From Chitinophaga flava (GTDB lineage Bacteria > Bacteroidota > Bacteroidia > Chitinophagales > Chitinophagaceae): DNA of 64,000 nucleotides. The stretch lies in NCBI RefSeq assembly GCF_003308995.1, contig NZ_QFFJ01000002.1:2852001-2916000 (forward strand), given 5' to 3'. Made by a program: the position numbers and the translations under genes. Positions 25,012-34,237 of the stretch are shown here, in pieces. Under the pieces are notes generated by a model. That model made no database searches. It was not told where the DNA came from and saw only the letters and a list, made by a program, of their open reading frames with translations. Position 1 is the stretch's first letter; each line of letters starts with the position of its first letter.

Positions 25012-27552
25012 ATGAAACACGCGCTGAAAAATATAATATGCGCTTTTGCGCTGGCTGCACTCGCTACAACAAGTGTTTTTGCGGCTACTAGCTCCTGGAT
25101 TAGGATCAACCAGCTCGGTTATCTTCCCGGAGGCATTAAAGTGGCGGTATGGGGTAGTAAGGGCACGGTGGTACCGTCTGCTTTCCAGCTGGTGGATTCT
25201 GCGAGTGGCAGAGTGGTGTTTACGGCGGGGACGGGCAAGGCTTTCGGGCATTATGGCCCGTTTAACCAGACGGCACGGCTGGATTTCAGTACCTGGAAAC
25301 GTTCCGGGACTTATTATCTGAAAGCGGGAGAGGCGAAGTCACCTTATTTTCGTATAGCCAATAACGTTTATGCGGGTACGGCAGACTTTGTGCTGCGTTA
25401 TATGCGTCAGCAGCGTAGTTGGTTTAATCCTTTTTTGAAAGATTCATGTCATACCCATGACGGCTATACGTTGTATGGTCCTATGTCCGACAGTACGCAT
25501 CTGGATGTGGCTGGTGGCTGGCATGATGCCAGTGATTACCTGCAATATTCTACTACGTCTGCTAATGCTACCTATCATTTACTGGCGGCGTATCGTGATT
25601 TCCCGCAGGTATTTGGTGATAACTATGAAGCCAATGGACTGGAGGGCAGCAACCAGGTGGCTGATGTACTGGATGAGGCCCGCTGGGGGCTCGACTGGTT
25701 ATTGAAAATGCATCCGCGTGATACCTGGATGTTTAACCAGATCGCCGACGACCGCGACCATCATGGTATGCGGCTGCCTAAAGAAGATGATTTCTACGGC
25801 AGAGGATTGGAGCGGCCGGTATATTTCTGCTCTGGTCAACCACAGGTCAGAGGTAAATTCATGAATAAAACGACAGGCGTAGCCTCTACTGCAGGTAAGT
25901 TTGCCAGTGCTTTTGCACTTGGCTACCAGCTGCTCCGTAATAAGGACGCTGCTTATGCCGGCATCCTGCAACAGAAAGCTGTTACAGCCTATGCTATGGG
26001 GCTGAAACAACCCGGTGTCTGCCAGACGGCCTCTGTGCTTTCTCCCTATATCTATGCAGAAGATAACTGGGTAGATGATATGGAATTGGCTGCGGCTTCG
26101 TTATATCATATCGGTAAAAAAGATGTCTACCGGCAACAGGCGCTCGCCTATGCCGAACAGGAGAAGATTACACCCTGGCTGGGATCGGATACCGCCCATC
26201 ATTACCAGTGGTATCCTTTCATCAACCTCGGACATTATGAACTGGCCAAACAGCTCAGTAACAAAGACAAACAAACCGTTACCGGATATTATAAAACGGG
26301 CATAGAAAAAGTATGGCAGAAAGCAAAAAACAATGCTTTCTATCGTTACATCCCTTTTATCTGGTGCAGTAATAACCTGACCACTTCATTTGCCATTCAG
26401 TGTTACTGGTACCGGCAGCTTACGGGTAGTAAGGCATTTGAAGCATTGGAACAGGCCAACTTCGACTGGCTGTTTGGCTGCAATCCATGGGGTACCAGTA
26501 TGGTGTATGGCCTGCCGGCACAGGGTGATACTCCGGAGGATCCGCATTCTGCATTCACGCACCTGGGACATTATCCGATTGATGGAGGGCTGGTAGACGG
26601 TCCCGTATATACGAATATTTACAAGAACCTCATTGGTATTAAACTGTCCAAACCGGATGCCTACGCTGAATTTCAGAGCGATCTGGCTGTGTATCACGAC
26701 GACTTCGGCGACTACAGCACCAATGAGCCTACTATGGACGGTACCGCTTCACTGGTTTATCTGCTGGCTGCTATGGATAACGAAGGACATAAAGCCGTTC
26801 CTGCTAAAAGGCCTGTTGCACCTTCTAAACCAGCGGTGCCTTCGGCATCTGCCGGCACCTACGCCCATGGCGCTATCATTCGCGGAAACACGCATCAAAA
26901 AACGCTCACACTTGTCTTTACCGGCGATGAGTTTGCTGATGGTGGAGCGGTGATACGACAGGTATTACAACACTATCGGGTGCCCGCCGCTTTTTTTCTG
27001 ACCGGAAAATTTTATGGCAATCCGGCTTTTCAACCGCTGATCAAACAACTGCAGGCCGATGGACATTATCTCGGACCACATTCTGATCAGCATCCGCTGT
27101 ACTGCGACTGGCAAAAACGTGACAGTCTGCTGATATCCCGGAAAGCCTTTCAGCAGGACCTTTCAGACAACTACCACAGAATGGAAACATTAGGTATTAA
27201 AAAAACGGCTGCTCCCTATTTTTTACCGCCCTACGAATGGTACAACGATACCATCGCGGAATGGACCCGGGAAGAAGGATTGCAATTGGTCAATTTCACA
27301 CCCGGCACACGCTCCAACGCAGACTATACCACACCTGCCATGAATGGTTACCGAACTTCAGATCAGATCTATGACTCCATCATGCAGTATGAAGCAGCGC
27401 AACCTGCCGGGCTCAATGGTTTTATGCTGCTGATGCATATTGGTACTGATCCTGCCCGTACAGATAAATTCTATAATAAACTCGATATCCTCATCCGGTC
27501 GTTAAAAGATAAAGGATATCGTTTTGTGGGTATCAACGAATTACTTCAATAA
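25012..27552 (+). CDS. Secreted GH9 glycoside hydrolase fused to a NodB-like deacetylase domain
   Basis: An 846-residue two-enzyme protein. A signal peptide (cleavage after 'TTSVFA') is followed by a CelD_N-type Ig domain (about 25-115, 'SWIRINQLGYLPGGIKVAV') and a GH9 catalytic domain (about 120-590) with 'VAGGWHDASDYLQY' holding the Asp pair and 'DYSTNEPTMDGTASLVYLLA' holding the catalytic Glu. A linker rich in Ala, Pro and Lys (about 600-620) leads to a polysaccharide-deacetylase fold (about 630-846) with 'GPHSDQHPLYCDW' (HxxxH metal motif) and 'PYFLPPYEWYN'. Known GH9 enzymes include cellulases and exo-glucosaminidases. With nagA upstream, action on chitin-derived or glucosamine glycans is the best guess. 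It is probably secreted to the periplasm or surface. Confidence 0.85.
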   Translation: MKHALKNIICAFALAALATTSVFAATSSWIRINQLGYLPGGIKVAVWGSKGTVVPSAFQLVDSASGRVVFTAGTGKAFGHYGPFNQTARLDFSTWKRSGTYYLKAGEAKSPYFRIANNVYAGTADFVLRYMRQQRSWFNPFLKDSCHTHDGYTLYGPMSDSTHLDVAGGWHDASDYLQYSTTSANATYHLLAAYRDFPQVFGDNYEANGLEGSNQVADVLDEARWGLDWLLKMHPRDTWMFNQIADDRDHHGMRLPKEDDFYGRGLERPVYFCSGQPQVRGKFMNKTTGVASTAGKFASAFALGYQLLRNKDAAYAGILQQKAVTAYAMGLKQPGVCQTASVLSPYIYAEDNWVDDMELAAASLYHIGKKDVYRQQALAYAEQEKITPWLGSDTAHHYQWYPFINLGHYELAKQLSNKDKQTVTGYYKTGIEKVWQKAKNNAFYRYIPFIWCSNNLTTSFAIQCYWYRQLTGSKAFEALEQANFDWLFGCNPWGTSMVYGLPAQGDTPEDPHSAFTHLGHYPIDGGLVDGPVYTNIYKNLIGIKLSKPDAYAEFQSDLAVYHDDFGDYSTNEPTMDGTASLVYLLAAMDNEGHKAVPAKRPVAPSKPAVPSASAGTYAHGAIIRGNTHQKTLTLVFTGDEFADGGAVIRQVLQHYRVPAAFFLTGKFYGNPAFQPLIKQLQADGHYLGPHSDQHPLYCDWQKRDSLLISRKAFQQDLSDNYHRMETLGIKKTAAPYFLPPYEWYNDTIAEWTREEGLQLVNFTPGTRSNADYTTPAMNGYRTSDQIYDSIMQYEAAQPAGLNGFMLLMHIGTDPARTDKFYNKLDILIRSLKDKGYRFVGINELLQ

Positions 27553-27590
27553 AAACACTCATTGTCAGCTCGGTAAACTGATCATCCCAA

Positions 27591-28250
27591 TTACCACTTC
27601 CTTCCCGTATTGTACGCCTGGTAAGCCACCGGGCTGATAGCTTCTTCAGCTTCCAGTGTCAGGTATTTTCTTATTTTTTCTCCTTCCTTATGTGGAAGAT
27701 GCAGAAAGGTAAGAAACCGGTACGGCCTTTTACTGAAATTACCATGGTTGTCTTTTGTGATATTCAGTCCTATCCGCGGAACGGAAAATATAGTCGCCTC
27801 AATGACTCCGCGGCCAATAGATTGTTCTACCGGTACCAGTCCGAAGTGTAAAGGAGTATCCGCCCATACACTGCCAACATGCTGAAAAATTTCAGAACAT
27901 ACTTTTAAAGGGCCGGAGGTTGCGCTGTCTTTGGAGGGCACTTCGTGTCCGTTTGCTACGCTAGCAATGCCCTGTATCATGATGCCACCGGAAGCATGCT
28001 GGCTGGTGAGGGTGATGTCCATTCCGGAGCCATGGAAATTCCATTCACCGCAATTGCCGGACTGTTCATGTGTTAAGGCGTACGGATCGTTGTGTATCCT
28101 GCTGTTGTAATAAAACTCACAGTCCACGATCCGGTAGTAGTGATCTCTTACTTTCAAAAGATGCCTGTTCATCAGTGTTTCAGCGATATGCAAGAAGGAT
28201 TCAAGGCAGGTGTTATCATTTTCATCATTAATATACAGTAAGTCTTGCAT
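27591..28250 (-). CDS. Conserved hypothetical protein, possibly with a 3-methyladenine-glycosylase-like fold
   Basis: A 219-residue soluble protein. The segment 'VRDHYYRIVDCEFYYNSRIH' followed by NDPYALTHEQ, then 'GEWNFHGSGMDITLTSQH' and 'GGIMIQGIASV', resembles a Bacteroidota family that recalls the layout of 3-methyladenine DNA glycosylases ('IVEtEaY..DpasH', then a G-rich strand). I cannot confirm the active-site residues, so the resemblance is only a hint. It stands alone, and the start codon region is unremarkable. Confidence 0.55.
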   Translation of the reverse strand: MQDLLYINDENDNTCLESFLHIAETLMNRHLLKVRDHYYRIVDCEFYYNSRIHNDPYALTHEQSGNCGEWNFHGSGMDITLTSQHASGGIMIQGIASVANGHEVPSKDSATSGPLKVCSEIFQHVGSVWADTPLHFGLVPVEQSIGRGVIEATIFSVPRIGLNITKDNHGNFSKRPYRFLTFLHLPHKEGEKIRKYLTLEAEEAISPVAYQAYNTGRKW

Positions 28251-28473
28251 GTTTTTTTTCGGCGAAGAAAGGGATAACTTTCAATACCAACAAGGCTTTC
28301 AGCAAAGATGGATGTTGCAGGATGGAAGGATAAAAATTGATGTGATGATAGTGTTGTCTGACAGATATCCGGAGAATCGTGAGGAGTCAGGAATTATATT
28401 TTTAAAACAAAGAATTTTGATGGAGAGGGTATCGTCTCCCGTTGCAGGCCTGTCAATGGTTTCATAGAAAATT

Positions 28474-28499
28474 GGGTTGACAGCCAAAGCTGTCAACCC
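28474..28499 (-). terminator. Intrinsic terminator of the second SusCD operon
   Basis: GGGTTGACAGC at 28474-28484 pairs perfectly with GCTGTCAACCC at 28489-28499 around a 4-nt loop. On the minus strand it is followed by AATTTTC. It lies 8 bp beyond the SusD stop codon. Confidence 0.8.
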
Positions 28500-28506
28500 T
28501 GAGTTA

Positions 28507-30009
28507 TCATGGATTCTGGTCTTCCGGATTGATTTTATCGTTGGCATCAATTTCTGTAATCGGTATTTGTATCAGCCATCGCGGATCATTGGCTGGAATG
28601 GTCAGCAGATAAGGATGGTTGCCGGTACGCACGAGGTCCTGCTGATAACGTTTCAGATCAAAGAAGTATACGCCGGATTCTCCGTACAATTCTTTACGGC
28701 GCTCCAGTAGTATCATCCTGATCAGGTTATCTTTCCCTATAGATACATCCGGCTTTACAGCGGAAGGATCACGCAGACTTTGTAGTGAGAACAACACATC
28801 AACAGATTCCTGAAGTTTGTTCTGTTGTGCCAGTGCTTCTGCTTCTATCAGATACATTTCGGCGGACCGCATCGTAATGATATCTCCGGTAATGGAGGTG
28901 GTGAGCCTCGACCGGTACTTACGGCTTCCCCAGGCCTTTGTGGGGGCTGCGGGATTGGCGCTATAGTCAACGAAGGTGGCTCTTCTTGCATCGGTGGTGC
29001 TGAACTTGCTGACAAAGTCGGCATTCACATAAATGTTGCGGTAGTATCCATTGGTCTGGTCCATGAAGCTGAACTGCGAATAATAGATGAGGCTCTGGTC
29101 TTCCGGTACGGGAAATCCCCATATCCATTCCTGGTTGCTGATGTCATTGAAACCGCCTGCATAGTTGCTGTTGGACATCAGTGGAAAACCGGTCCTTGCT
29201 GCCTGGGCATTGTCAATGGCTTTCTGCCAGAGGGAGTTATCAGCCATGGCCAGTTCCTGGTATACTTCAGCGAGGATACCCTGTGCTACGTTTTTGTTGA
29301 TACGGAATTTACCGGCGCGGGCGGCGGGTAGTTTGTCTATAGCGGCAGTAAGGTCTGCCAGTATAAGCTGGTATACTGTTTTCAGGGATGCTCTGGGATT
29401 GCCCTTGCTGTCTTTGGAGGCCGGTTCTGTGTAGATGGGCACACCGGGTGCATCAGGATTTTTGGCGTAGGTAAACTGATAACATCTGGCCAGCCAGAAA
29501 TAAGAATAGGCACGTATCGCCTGAGCTTCTGCTATCAGTGCTTCTTTCTCTGCCTGGGTGGCTCCTTTGATATCGGGTGTATATTTGATGACAGCATTGG
29601 CATTGTTGATGGTTTTGTAAAACATGTCCCAGATCTGCCGGGTACGGTTACCGGTTTGGATACGGCCGGCAGCTGCTTCCTCCCAGGAAGTTTCTACCCG
29701 CCACCAGGTGCGGTTGGCTTCAAAAATATCATTGCCTCTTACTTCAAAGAAAAACATGGTGGTCTGCAAGCCTCTGTTGGTGAGGTTGCCGGAGTTGTTG
29801 GGGCTGCCGCCATAGCCGTTGTAGTTCTCCGACCGGAATATCCAGTAGATGCCTGTTATGGCGCTTTCAGCGCCGGATTTGGTGGAGAAAACGATATTGT
29901 CCGTAAGATCACCATTTTCGGGACTGGGAGCGTTGAGAAACTCTTTCTTACAGGCTGTCAGGGCAAGCAGACAAAGTGTGGTTATGATGATAATGCGCGA
30001 TTGTTTCAT
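28507..30009 (-). CDS. SusD/RagB-family surface lipoprotein
   Basis: A 500-residue partner of the SusC gene just upstream. The lipoprotein signal ends in 'LLALTAC' followed by KKEF. Typical SusD stretches are 'LIAEAQAIRAYSYFWLARCY', 'MRSAEMYLIEAEALAQQN' and 'ILLERRKELYGESGVYFFDL'. It captures the glycan or peptide at the cell surface and closes over the SusC channel. It starts 19 bp after SusC, and the operon ends at a strong terminator. No sigma/anti-sigma pair is next to it. Confidence 0.94.
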   Translation of the reverse strand: MKQSRIIIITTLCLLALTACKKEFLNAPSPENGDLTDNIVFSTKSGAESAITGIYWIFRSENYNGYGGSPNNSGNLTNRGLQTTMFFFEVRGNDIFEANRTWWRVETSWEEAAAGRIQTGNRTRQIWDMFYKTINNANAVIKYTPDIKGATQAEKEALIAEAQAIRAYSYFWLARCYQFTYAKNPDAPGVPIYTEPASKDSKGNPRASLKTVYQLILADLTAAIDKLPAARAGKFRINKNVAQGILAEVYQELAMADNSLWQKAIDNAQAARTGFPLMSNSNYAGGFNDISNQEWIWGFPVPEDQSLIYYSQFSFMDQTNGYYRNIYVNADFVSKFSTTDARRATFVDYSANPAAPTKAWGSRKYRSRLTTSITGDIITMRSAEMYLIEAEALAQQNKLQESVDVLFSLQSLRDPSAVKPDVSIGKDNLIRMILLERRKELYGESGVYFFDLKRYQQDLVRTGNHPYLLTIPANDPRWLIQIPITEIDANDKINPEDQNP

Positions 30010-30028
30010 GATAAATGTTTTTAAAAGG

Positions 30029-33000
30029 TTACAGCCCTACGTTGATACCGATGGAGAATATTTTACTGGAAGTGGTGTTGTGGTTGCTGGCCTGTGCGTT
30101 GATATTAGCTTCAGGGTCGGCTCCTTTGGGGCCGCCAAAGAAGGTGAACGCGTTTTGCAAATCCGCAAAAACACGGGCGTTGCTGATGAAGGCCCGCTTC
30201 AGCAGTCTCTCGGGAAAACGGTATCCCAGCGTGATATTACGGATACGCATATAACTCAGGTCGTACAGGAAACGGCTGGAAGCAGCGTTGGCATTGTCGG
30301 TGGCGGTGCTCAGCCTGGGAGTCTTGCCATCGCCAGGATTGTCGGGACTTTGCCATCTGTTTAAAATATCAACGTTGGCATTGGTACCTGGACTGATCAT
30401 ACCACCCATTAATGAGGCATAGTTGCCATCATAGTATTTACCACCCAGCGCAAAGGTAGCCAGCACGGTAAAGTCGAAGTTGCCATACCGCAGCGTGTTG
30501 GTGATACCACCGGTATAGTCGGAGAGGCGATTAGCCAGTCGGTAACGGGTGGCTTCACTGTATTTTTTGGTGGTGGTTTTACTACCGGCATTGGCGGCAT
30601 CGTCCTTGTACCACATGGGTTTGCCGTCTGCAGGGTCTACACCGGCATATTCCTGAATATACCATTCGTACCAGCTGCCTCCTACGATCTGGGTGGTGCC
30701 TGGGGCGATTTCGGTGATCACGTTTTTGAGTTTGGTCACGTTAAAGGATGTACGCCATTCCAGTTTTCCGTTTTGGATGTTAACGGTATTCAGCTCTATT
30801 TCAAAGCCATAGTTTTTAACACCGCCTATGTTGTCGCTGATAGCATTGATACCGGTGGAGTTGGGGAGTGGACGGTCAAACAACAGATTGGCGGACTTGC
30901 GGTTGAAATAAACAAACGACCCGCTGACACGGTCTTTCAGGATACTGAATTCCACGCCGAGGTCCAGCTGCTTCTGTGTTTCCCAGCTGAGATTGGGATT
31001 GGATACCGTATTGATGATAATGCCGCTGGCAGAGCCCATATTGGCGCCAGCGGAATAAGTGCCCAGGTAAGGGAAACTGCCGGGCAGTGACTGATTGCCG
31101 CTGGTACCATAGCTGGCTTTTAGTTTCAGCTGATTGAGCCAGGCGATATCTTCCATAAACACCTCCTTGTTGAGGTTCCAGGAAGCGCCGGCGGCATAAA
31201 AAAGGCCCCAGCGGGCATCTTTAGCAAAGCGGGTGGCGCCGTCTCTGCGGATGGACAGGCTCAGGTGATACTTATCGGCCAGGTCGTAGGCGGCCCGCGC
31301 AAAATAACTCTGGAGGCGGAATTTGTTTTTGATGCCTTCTGCGGTGGAGGTGGTGCCGTAACTGGGTTGTGTGGGATATGCATAGGTAAAGCCCGTACGC
31401 TGGGAGCTGGTGGTTTCAGTCACCTGCCGGAAAGCTTCCATACCGGCTACCAGATTGATATGATGCTCACCAAAGGTTTGGTCGTAGGTAAAGGCGTTGC
31501 TGAAGTTCTGCGCATACAGCAGCGTGATGGAGCGGTAGCTGAGACCTCCGCTGGTAGTGCCATCACCATAAAATGGATTCCAGAATACATTGTTGTCTAC
31601 CTGGTTGTAGTCGATGGAGTACTGCGAACGGAAGGTAAGTCCTTTGAAAAGGTTTAGTCCCATATAGGCGTTGCCGTTAGCAGTCAACCTTTCATTGGTA
31701 ATAGGGTTGATGCTGGTGGTGCCGGAAGGGTTCTGACCCGAGTTGAAAGGACGGTACTGTGCAGAGGGTCTGAGTACACCTTCTGTGGTGCTGTTGTTGC
31801 CGTAGTCGAATATTTTTTTGCCGTTGCCGTCCAGCAGAAAGTTGCCGTTGGCCGGATCACGCAGATAGACAGGATAGATGGGAGCGATGGTGCGGGCGAA
31901 ACCAATTCCATTGGATGCGCCGCCATTACCCTGATAAGGGAAGTTCTGGTTGGAATAAGCCAGGCTGGAGTTAATGCCCACCTGCATCCATTTAATGGGC
32001 GTGGCATCTACCTTCACCCTGCCGGAATAACGTTTGAAGTCTGATTCCTTTTGTATGCCCTGGTCCTGGATATAACCACCAGACAGGTAATAACGAATCG
32101 TGTTCGCGGCATCACTGCCAGACACGTTCATGTTGATGTCGTGCCGGATGCCGGTACGGGTCATCTCGTCCATCCAGTTATCGTTCCACAGCAGTTGAGC
32201 ATTGGGCAACACTTTGCCATCCAGTCCTACGGGCTGGGCTACGTTAAAGGGATTGTACACCAGGCGCGGCGCTACCTGTTTGCTGGCATAGGCTTCCGCA
32301 CTGGGTACATTGTATTGCGTCAGCAGGGCGGGGTTATCACGCGCATCGTTGCGCAGGGCTTCCCAGGTCATTTCATAATACTGGGCTGGGCTAACGGTAG
32401 GATATTCTTTCACGGCTCTCCTGGAAAAACCGGTGAGTCCGGAGAGCTCAAAATGGCTTTTGCCTTTACCTTTTTTAGTGGTGACCTGTATAATACCATT
32501 GGCTGCACGGGAGCCATAGATAGAAGTAGAAGAGGCATCTTTGAGAACAGTAATGGTTTCCACATCAGCGGGATTGATACTGTTGATGCTGCCGGAATAG
32601 GGAGATCCATCGAGTAGTATCAGCGGGTCATTGCTGGCATTAAAGGAACCGATGCCGCGGATACGGATGGTAGGGTTTTCGCCCGGCTGTCCACTGGTAT
32701 TAACGGCGAGTACGCCGCTGGCATTTCCCTGCAGTACACCGGTGATGGTGGACACCTGCAGGTCTTTGAACTTCTCATTGCTGATGACGGCTGCGGTGCC
32801 GGTAAAGGCCTGCTTCCGGGTATTGCCATAGGCGGTGATCACCACTTCACCAAGTTGTTTTTCTTTATTCTTCAGACGGATGATCAAACTGTCCTGTTGC
32901 CCTACCGTTATTTGTTGCGGATCATAACCGATGGCATAGAATTCAAGCGTGGCGCCAATGGGGACGGTTATTACAAAACGACCGTTATGGTCTGAGGGGA

Positions 33001-33157
33001 CGGCTTTCGAGCCGTTGTGCTGCCGTACGGATACACCCGGTAATGGATGCCCGTCGTCTGCATCCCTGACGGTCCCTGACAGGTTTCTGATTTGGGCGTT
33101 GGCTAACGTGCATATACACACGAAAAATGCCAGCAGAAGTAAGCGTTTTCTGTTCAT
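30029..33157 (-). CDS. SusC/RagA TonB-linked outer-membrane transporter
   Basis: A 1042-residue transporter with signal peptide ('LLLLAFFVCICTLANAQ'), a carboxypeptidase-regulatory-like domain ('LSGTVRDADDGHPLPGVSVR'), the SusC signature 'QLGEVVITAYGNTRKQAFTG', a plug with 'VLKDASSTSIYGSRAANGII' and a C-terminal barrel. In contrast to the SusC at 1451 it lacks an STN domain, which agrees with the absence of a FecR gene nearby. Regulation must therefore come from elsewhere. The substrate is unknown. The nearest degradative enzyme is the GH9/deacetylase fusion about 2.5 kb beyond the operon end, but on the other strand. Confidence 0.94.
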   Translation of the reverse strand: MNRKRLLLLAFFVCICTLANAQIRNLSGTVRDADDGHPLPGVSVRQHNGSKAVPSDHNGRFVITVPIGATLEFYAIGYDPQQITVGQQDSLIIRLKNKEKQLGEVVITAYGNTRKQAFTGTAAVISNEKFKDLQVSTITGVLQGNASGVLAVNTSGQPGENPTIRIRGIGSFNASNDPLILLDGSPYSGSINSINPADVETITVLKDASSTSIYGSRAANGIIQVTTKKGKGKSHFELSGLTGFSRRAVKEYPTVSPAQYYEMTWEALRNDARDNPALLTQYNVPSAEAYASKQVAPRLVYNPFNVAQPVGLDGKVLPNAQLLWNDNWMDEMTRTGIRHDINMNVSGSDAANTIRYYLSGGYIQDQGIQKESDFKRYSGRVKVDATPIKWMQVGINSSLAYSNQNFPYQGNGGASNGIGFARTIAPIYPVYLRDPANGNFLLDGNGKKIFDYGNNSTTEGVLRPSAQYRPFNSGQNPSGTTSINPITNERLTANGNAYMGLNLFKGLTFRSQYSIDYNQVDNNVFWNPFYGDGTTSGGLSYRSITLLYAQNFSNAFTYDQTFGEHHINLVAGMEAFRQVTETTSSQRTGFTYAYPTQPSYGTTSTAEGIKNKFRLQSYFARAAYDLADKYHLSLSIRRDGATRFAKDARWGLFYAAGASWNLNKEVFMEDIAWLNQLKLKASYGTSGNQSLPGSFPYLGTYSAGANMGSASGIIINTVSNPNLSWETQKQLDLGVEFSILKDRVSGSFVYFNRKSANLLFDRPLPNSTGINAISDNIGGVKNYGFEIELNTVNIQNGKLEWRTSFNVTKLKNVITEIAPGTTQIVGGSWYEWYIQEYAGVDPADGKPMWYKDDAANAGSKTTTKKYSEATRYRLANRLSDYTGGITNTLRYGNFDFTVLATFALGGKYYDGNYASLMGGMISPGTNANVDILNRWQSPDNPGDGKTPRLSTATDNANAASSRFLYDLSYMRIRNITLGYRFPERLLKRAFISNARVFADLQNAFTFFGGPKGADPEANINAQASNHNTTSSKIFSIGINVGL

Positions 33158-33223
33158 GTTGGTATGGATTTGTTAGGGAATACAGGATGATACACGGATT
33201 TATAAAGGCAAAAGGTTTCCCTG

Positions 33224-33247
33224 TATGACATCCGTCGGGACGTCATA
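33224..33247. promoter_or_regulatory. Imperfect inverted repeat upstream of susC
   Basis: TATGACATCC at 33224-33233 pairs with GGACGTCATA at 33238-33247 with one mismatch around GTCG. It lies 67 bp upstream of the SusC start codon on that gene's promoter side. A protein-binding operator or a leader hairpin are both possible. Confidence 0.4.
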
Positions 33248-33422
33248 CCAATCATTGAGTCATGGTGTTCACTGGCCGTTCCTATGCGTTAAGGCAAAAA
33301 AACAGCTGTTCCCCCGCAAGGGAAGTAATACCGGTAAAGTAAATGCACGTGATGGTTTGCCGCCTGCTGCAGTGTATGTTGTACCACTGCACACAGGATG
33401 TACAATTATTGATTTTGATTGA
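33225..33422 (+). pseudogene. Possible SH3b-like gene fragment
   Basis: A 65-codon frame whose second half ('TGKVNARDGLPPAAVYV', then 'VPLHTGCTIIDFD') loosely resembles the strand pattern of a bacterial SH3 domain (VNVRSGP..S..V...L..G..V). The first half does not look like a normal protein start, and its 5' end overlaps an inverted repeat. It could be a remnant of a cell-wall hydrolase gene, or chance. Confidence 0.2.
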
Positions 33423-33610
33423 TGGTAATTGAATGCCTCGCTGTTGGCTCCTTTTATCTCATACTAAAAAACCTTGCATTGGATGCTACAGACATTTTAT
33501 CAAATCAAGTATACATATTTTTATGTAGGTTGTATCCTGTAAGACAATATTTGTACGGATTAAGACAATAATGATTAATACCGGATTCTTTCAGTTTATT
33601 TTGCAGTATC

Positions 33611-34237
33611 ATGGAAAGAAAACAGGAGATAGACGAACTACGTACATGCTTCCCCGTTGGCATCCGGCATGCGCAGATGCTGCTCAGCAAAACAAATGGT
33701 GATGTGGCTGCTGCAGCGGCTTTGTTTAAAGAGGAAACAACAGCAGTTGTCCTGAGCAAAACGGATGCTTCGCCTGAATTGGTGCAGCAGCAGCTGGAAC
33801 AGCATCAGTATGATATTGCCAAAACACTGGCAGGCATAGAGGAGGCCCGTTTTACAATAACGGAAAGGATATTGCGTAAATACAAAAACGATCACGAGAC
33901 AGCCCTTGATAAAATTTGTCTGGCTATTGAAGAAGCAGCGCAGCTGAAAAGAAACTACTGGTTGCCGCTGAATGAGCTGAAACAACAACTGCATCCCCAT
34001 CCATATTGTCTGATGGTGGTGAGCGAGTGGTTGTCTTTTGAAGGTTGGGAAGGGTTTGATGTGGCCTGTAGTTTTTACCCCGCTGTTGTTGCAGAAGAGA
34101 TAACGGCCACGCTGCAACTCCCGTTGGTGGCAGCTGCCATCCTGAAGACTGATGAAGCAGCCTTTCAGCAGCATAGAATGCAACTGATACCAAAACTGTA
34201 TGCAATGGTGGTGCAACAGGTTACGCAGTTTCCCTGA
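33611..34237 (+). CDS. Unknown protein with UBA-like helical repeats
   Basis: A 208-residue soluble protein. Residues 1 to about 110 hold three repeats resembling UBA/EF-Ts N-terminal three-helix units: 'VGIRHAQMLLSKTNGDVAAA', 'SPELVQQQLEQHQYDIAKTL' and 'TITERILRKYKNDHETALDK'. In each, a hydrophobic helix, a short N/H/Y-containing turn and 'D-A/I-A/T-AL' recur. The C-terminal half ('HPYCLMVVSEWLSFEGWEGF', 'PLVAAAILKTDEAAFQQHRM') matches nothing I recognise. Its last 17 bp overlap the end of the convergent sigma-factor gene. In bacteria such folds occur in EF-Ts and NAC-like proteins that bind nascent chains or EF-Tu, but a role here is inference. Confidence 0.6.
   Translation: MERKQEIDELRTCFPVGIRHAQMLLSKTNGDVAAAAALFKEETTAVVLSKTDASPELVQQQLEQHQYDIAKTLAGIEEARFTITERILRKYKNDHETALDKICLAIEEAAQLKRNYWLPLNELKQQLHPHPYCLMVVSEWLSFEGWEGFDVACSFYPAVVAEEITATLQLPLVAAAILKTDEAAFQQHRMQLIPKLYAMVVQQVTQFP

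Larger units (their letters stand above)
33158..33610. other. 453-bp intergenic region upstream of susC
   Basis: This divergent gap separates SusC (minus) from the UBA-like repeat gene (plus). It holds an imperfect inverted repeat at 33224-33247 and a weak coding-like stretch at 33225-33422. The last 150 bp are AT-rich and probably contain the promoter of the plus-strand gene. No RNA gene is seen. Confidence 0.5.
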
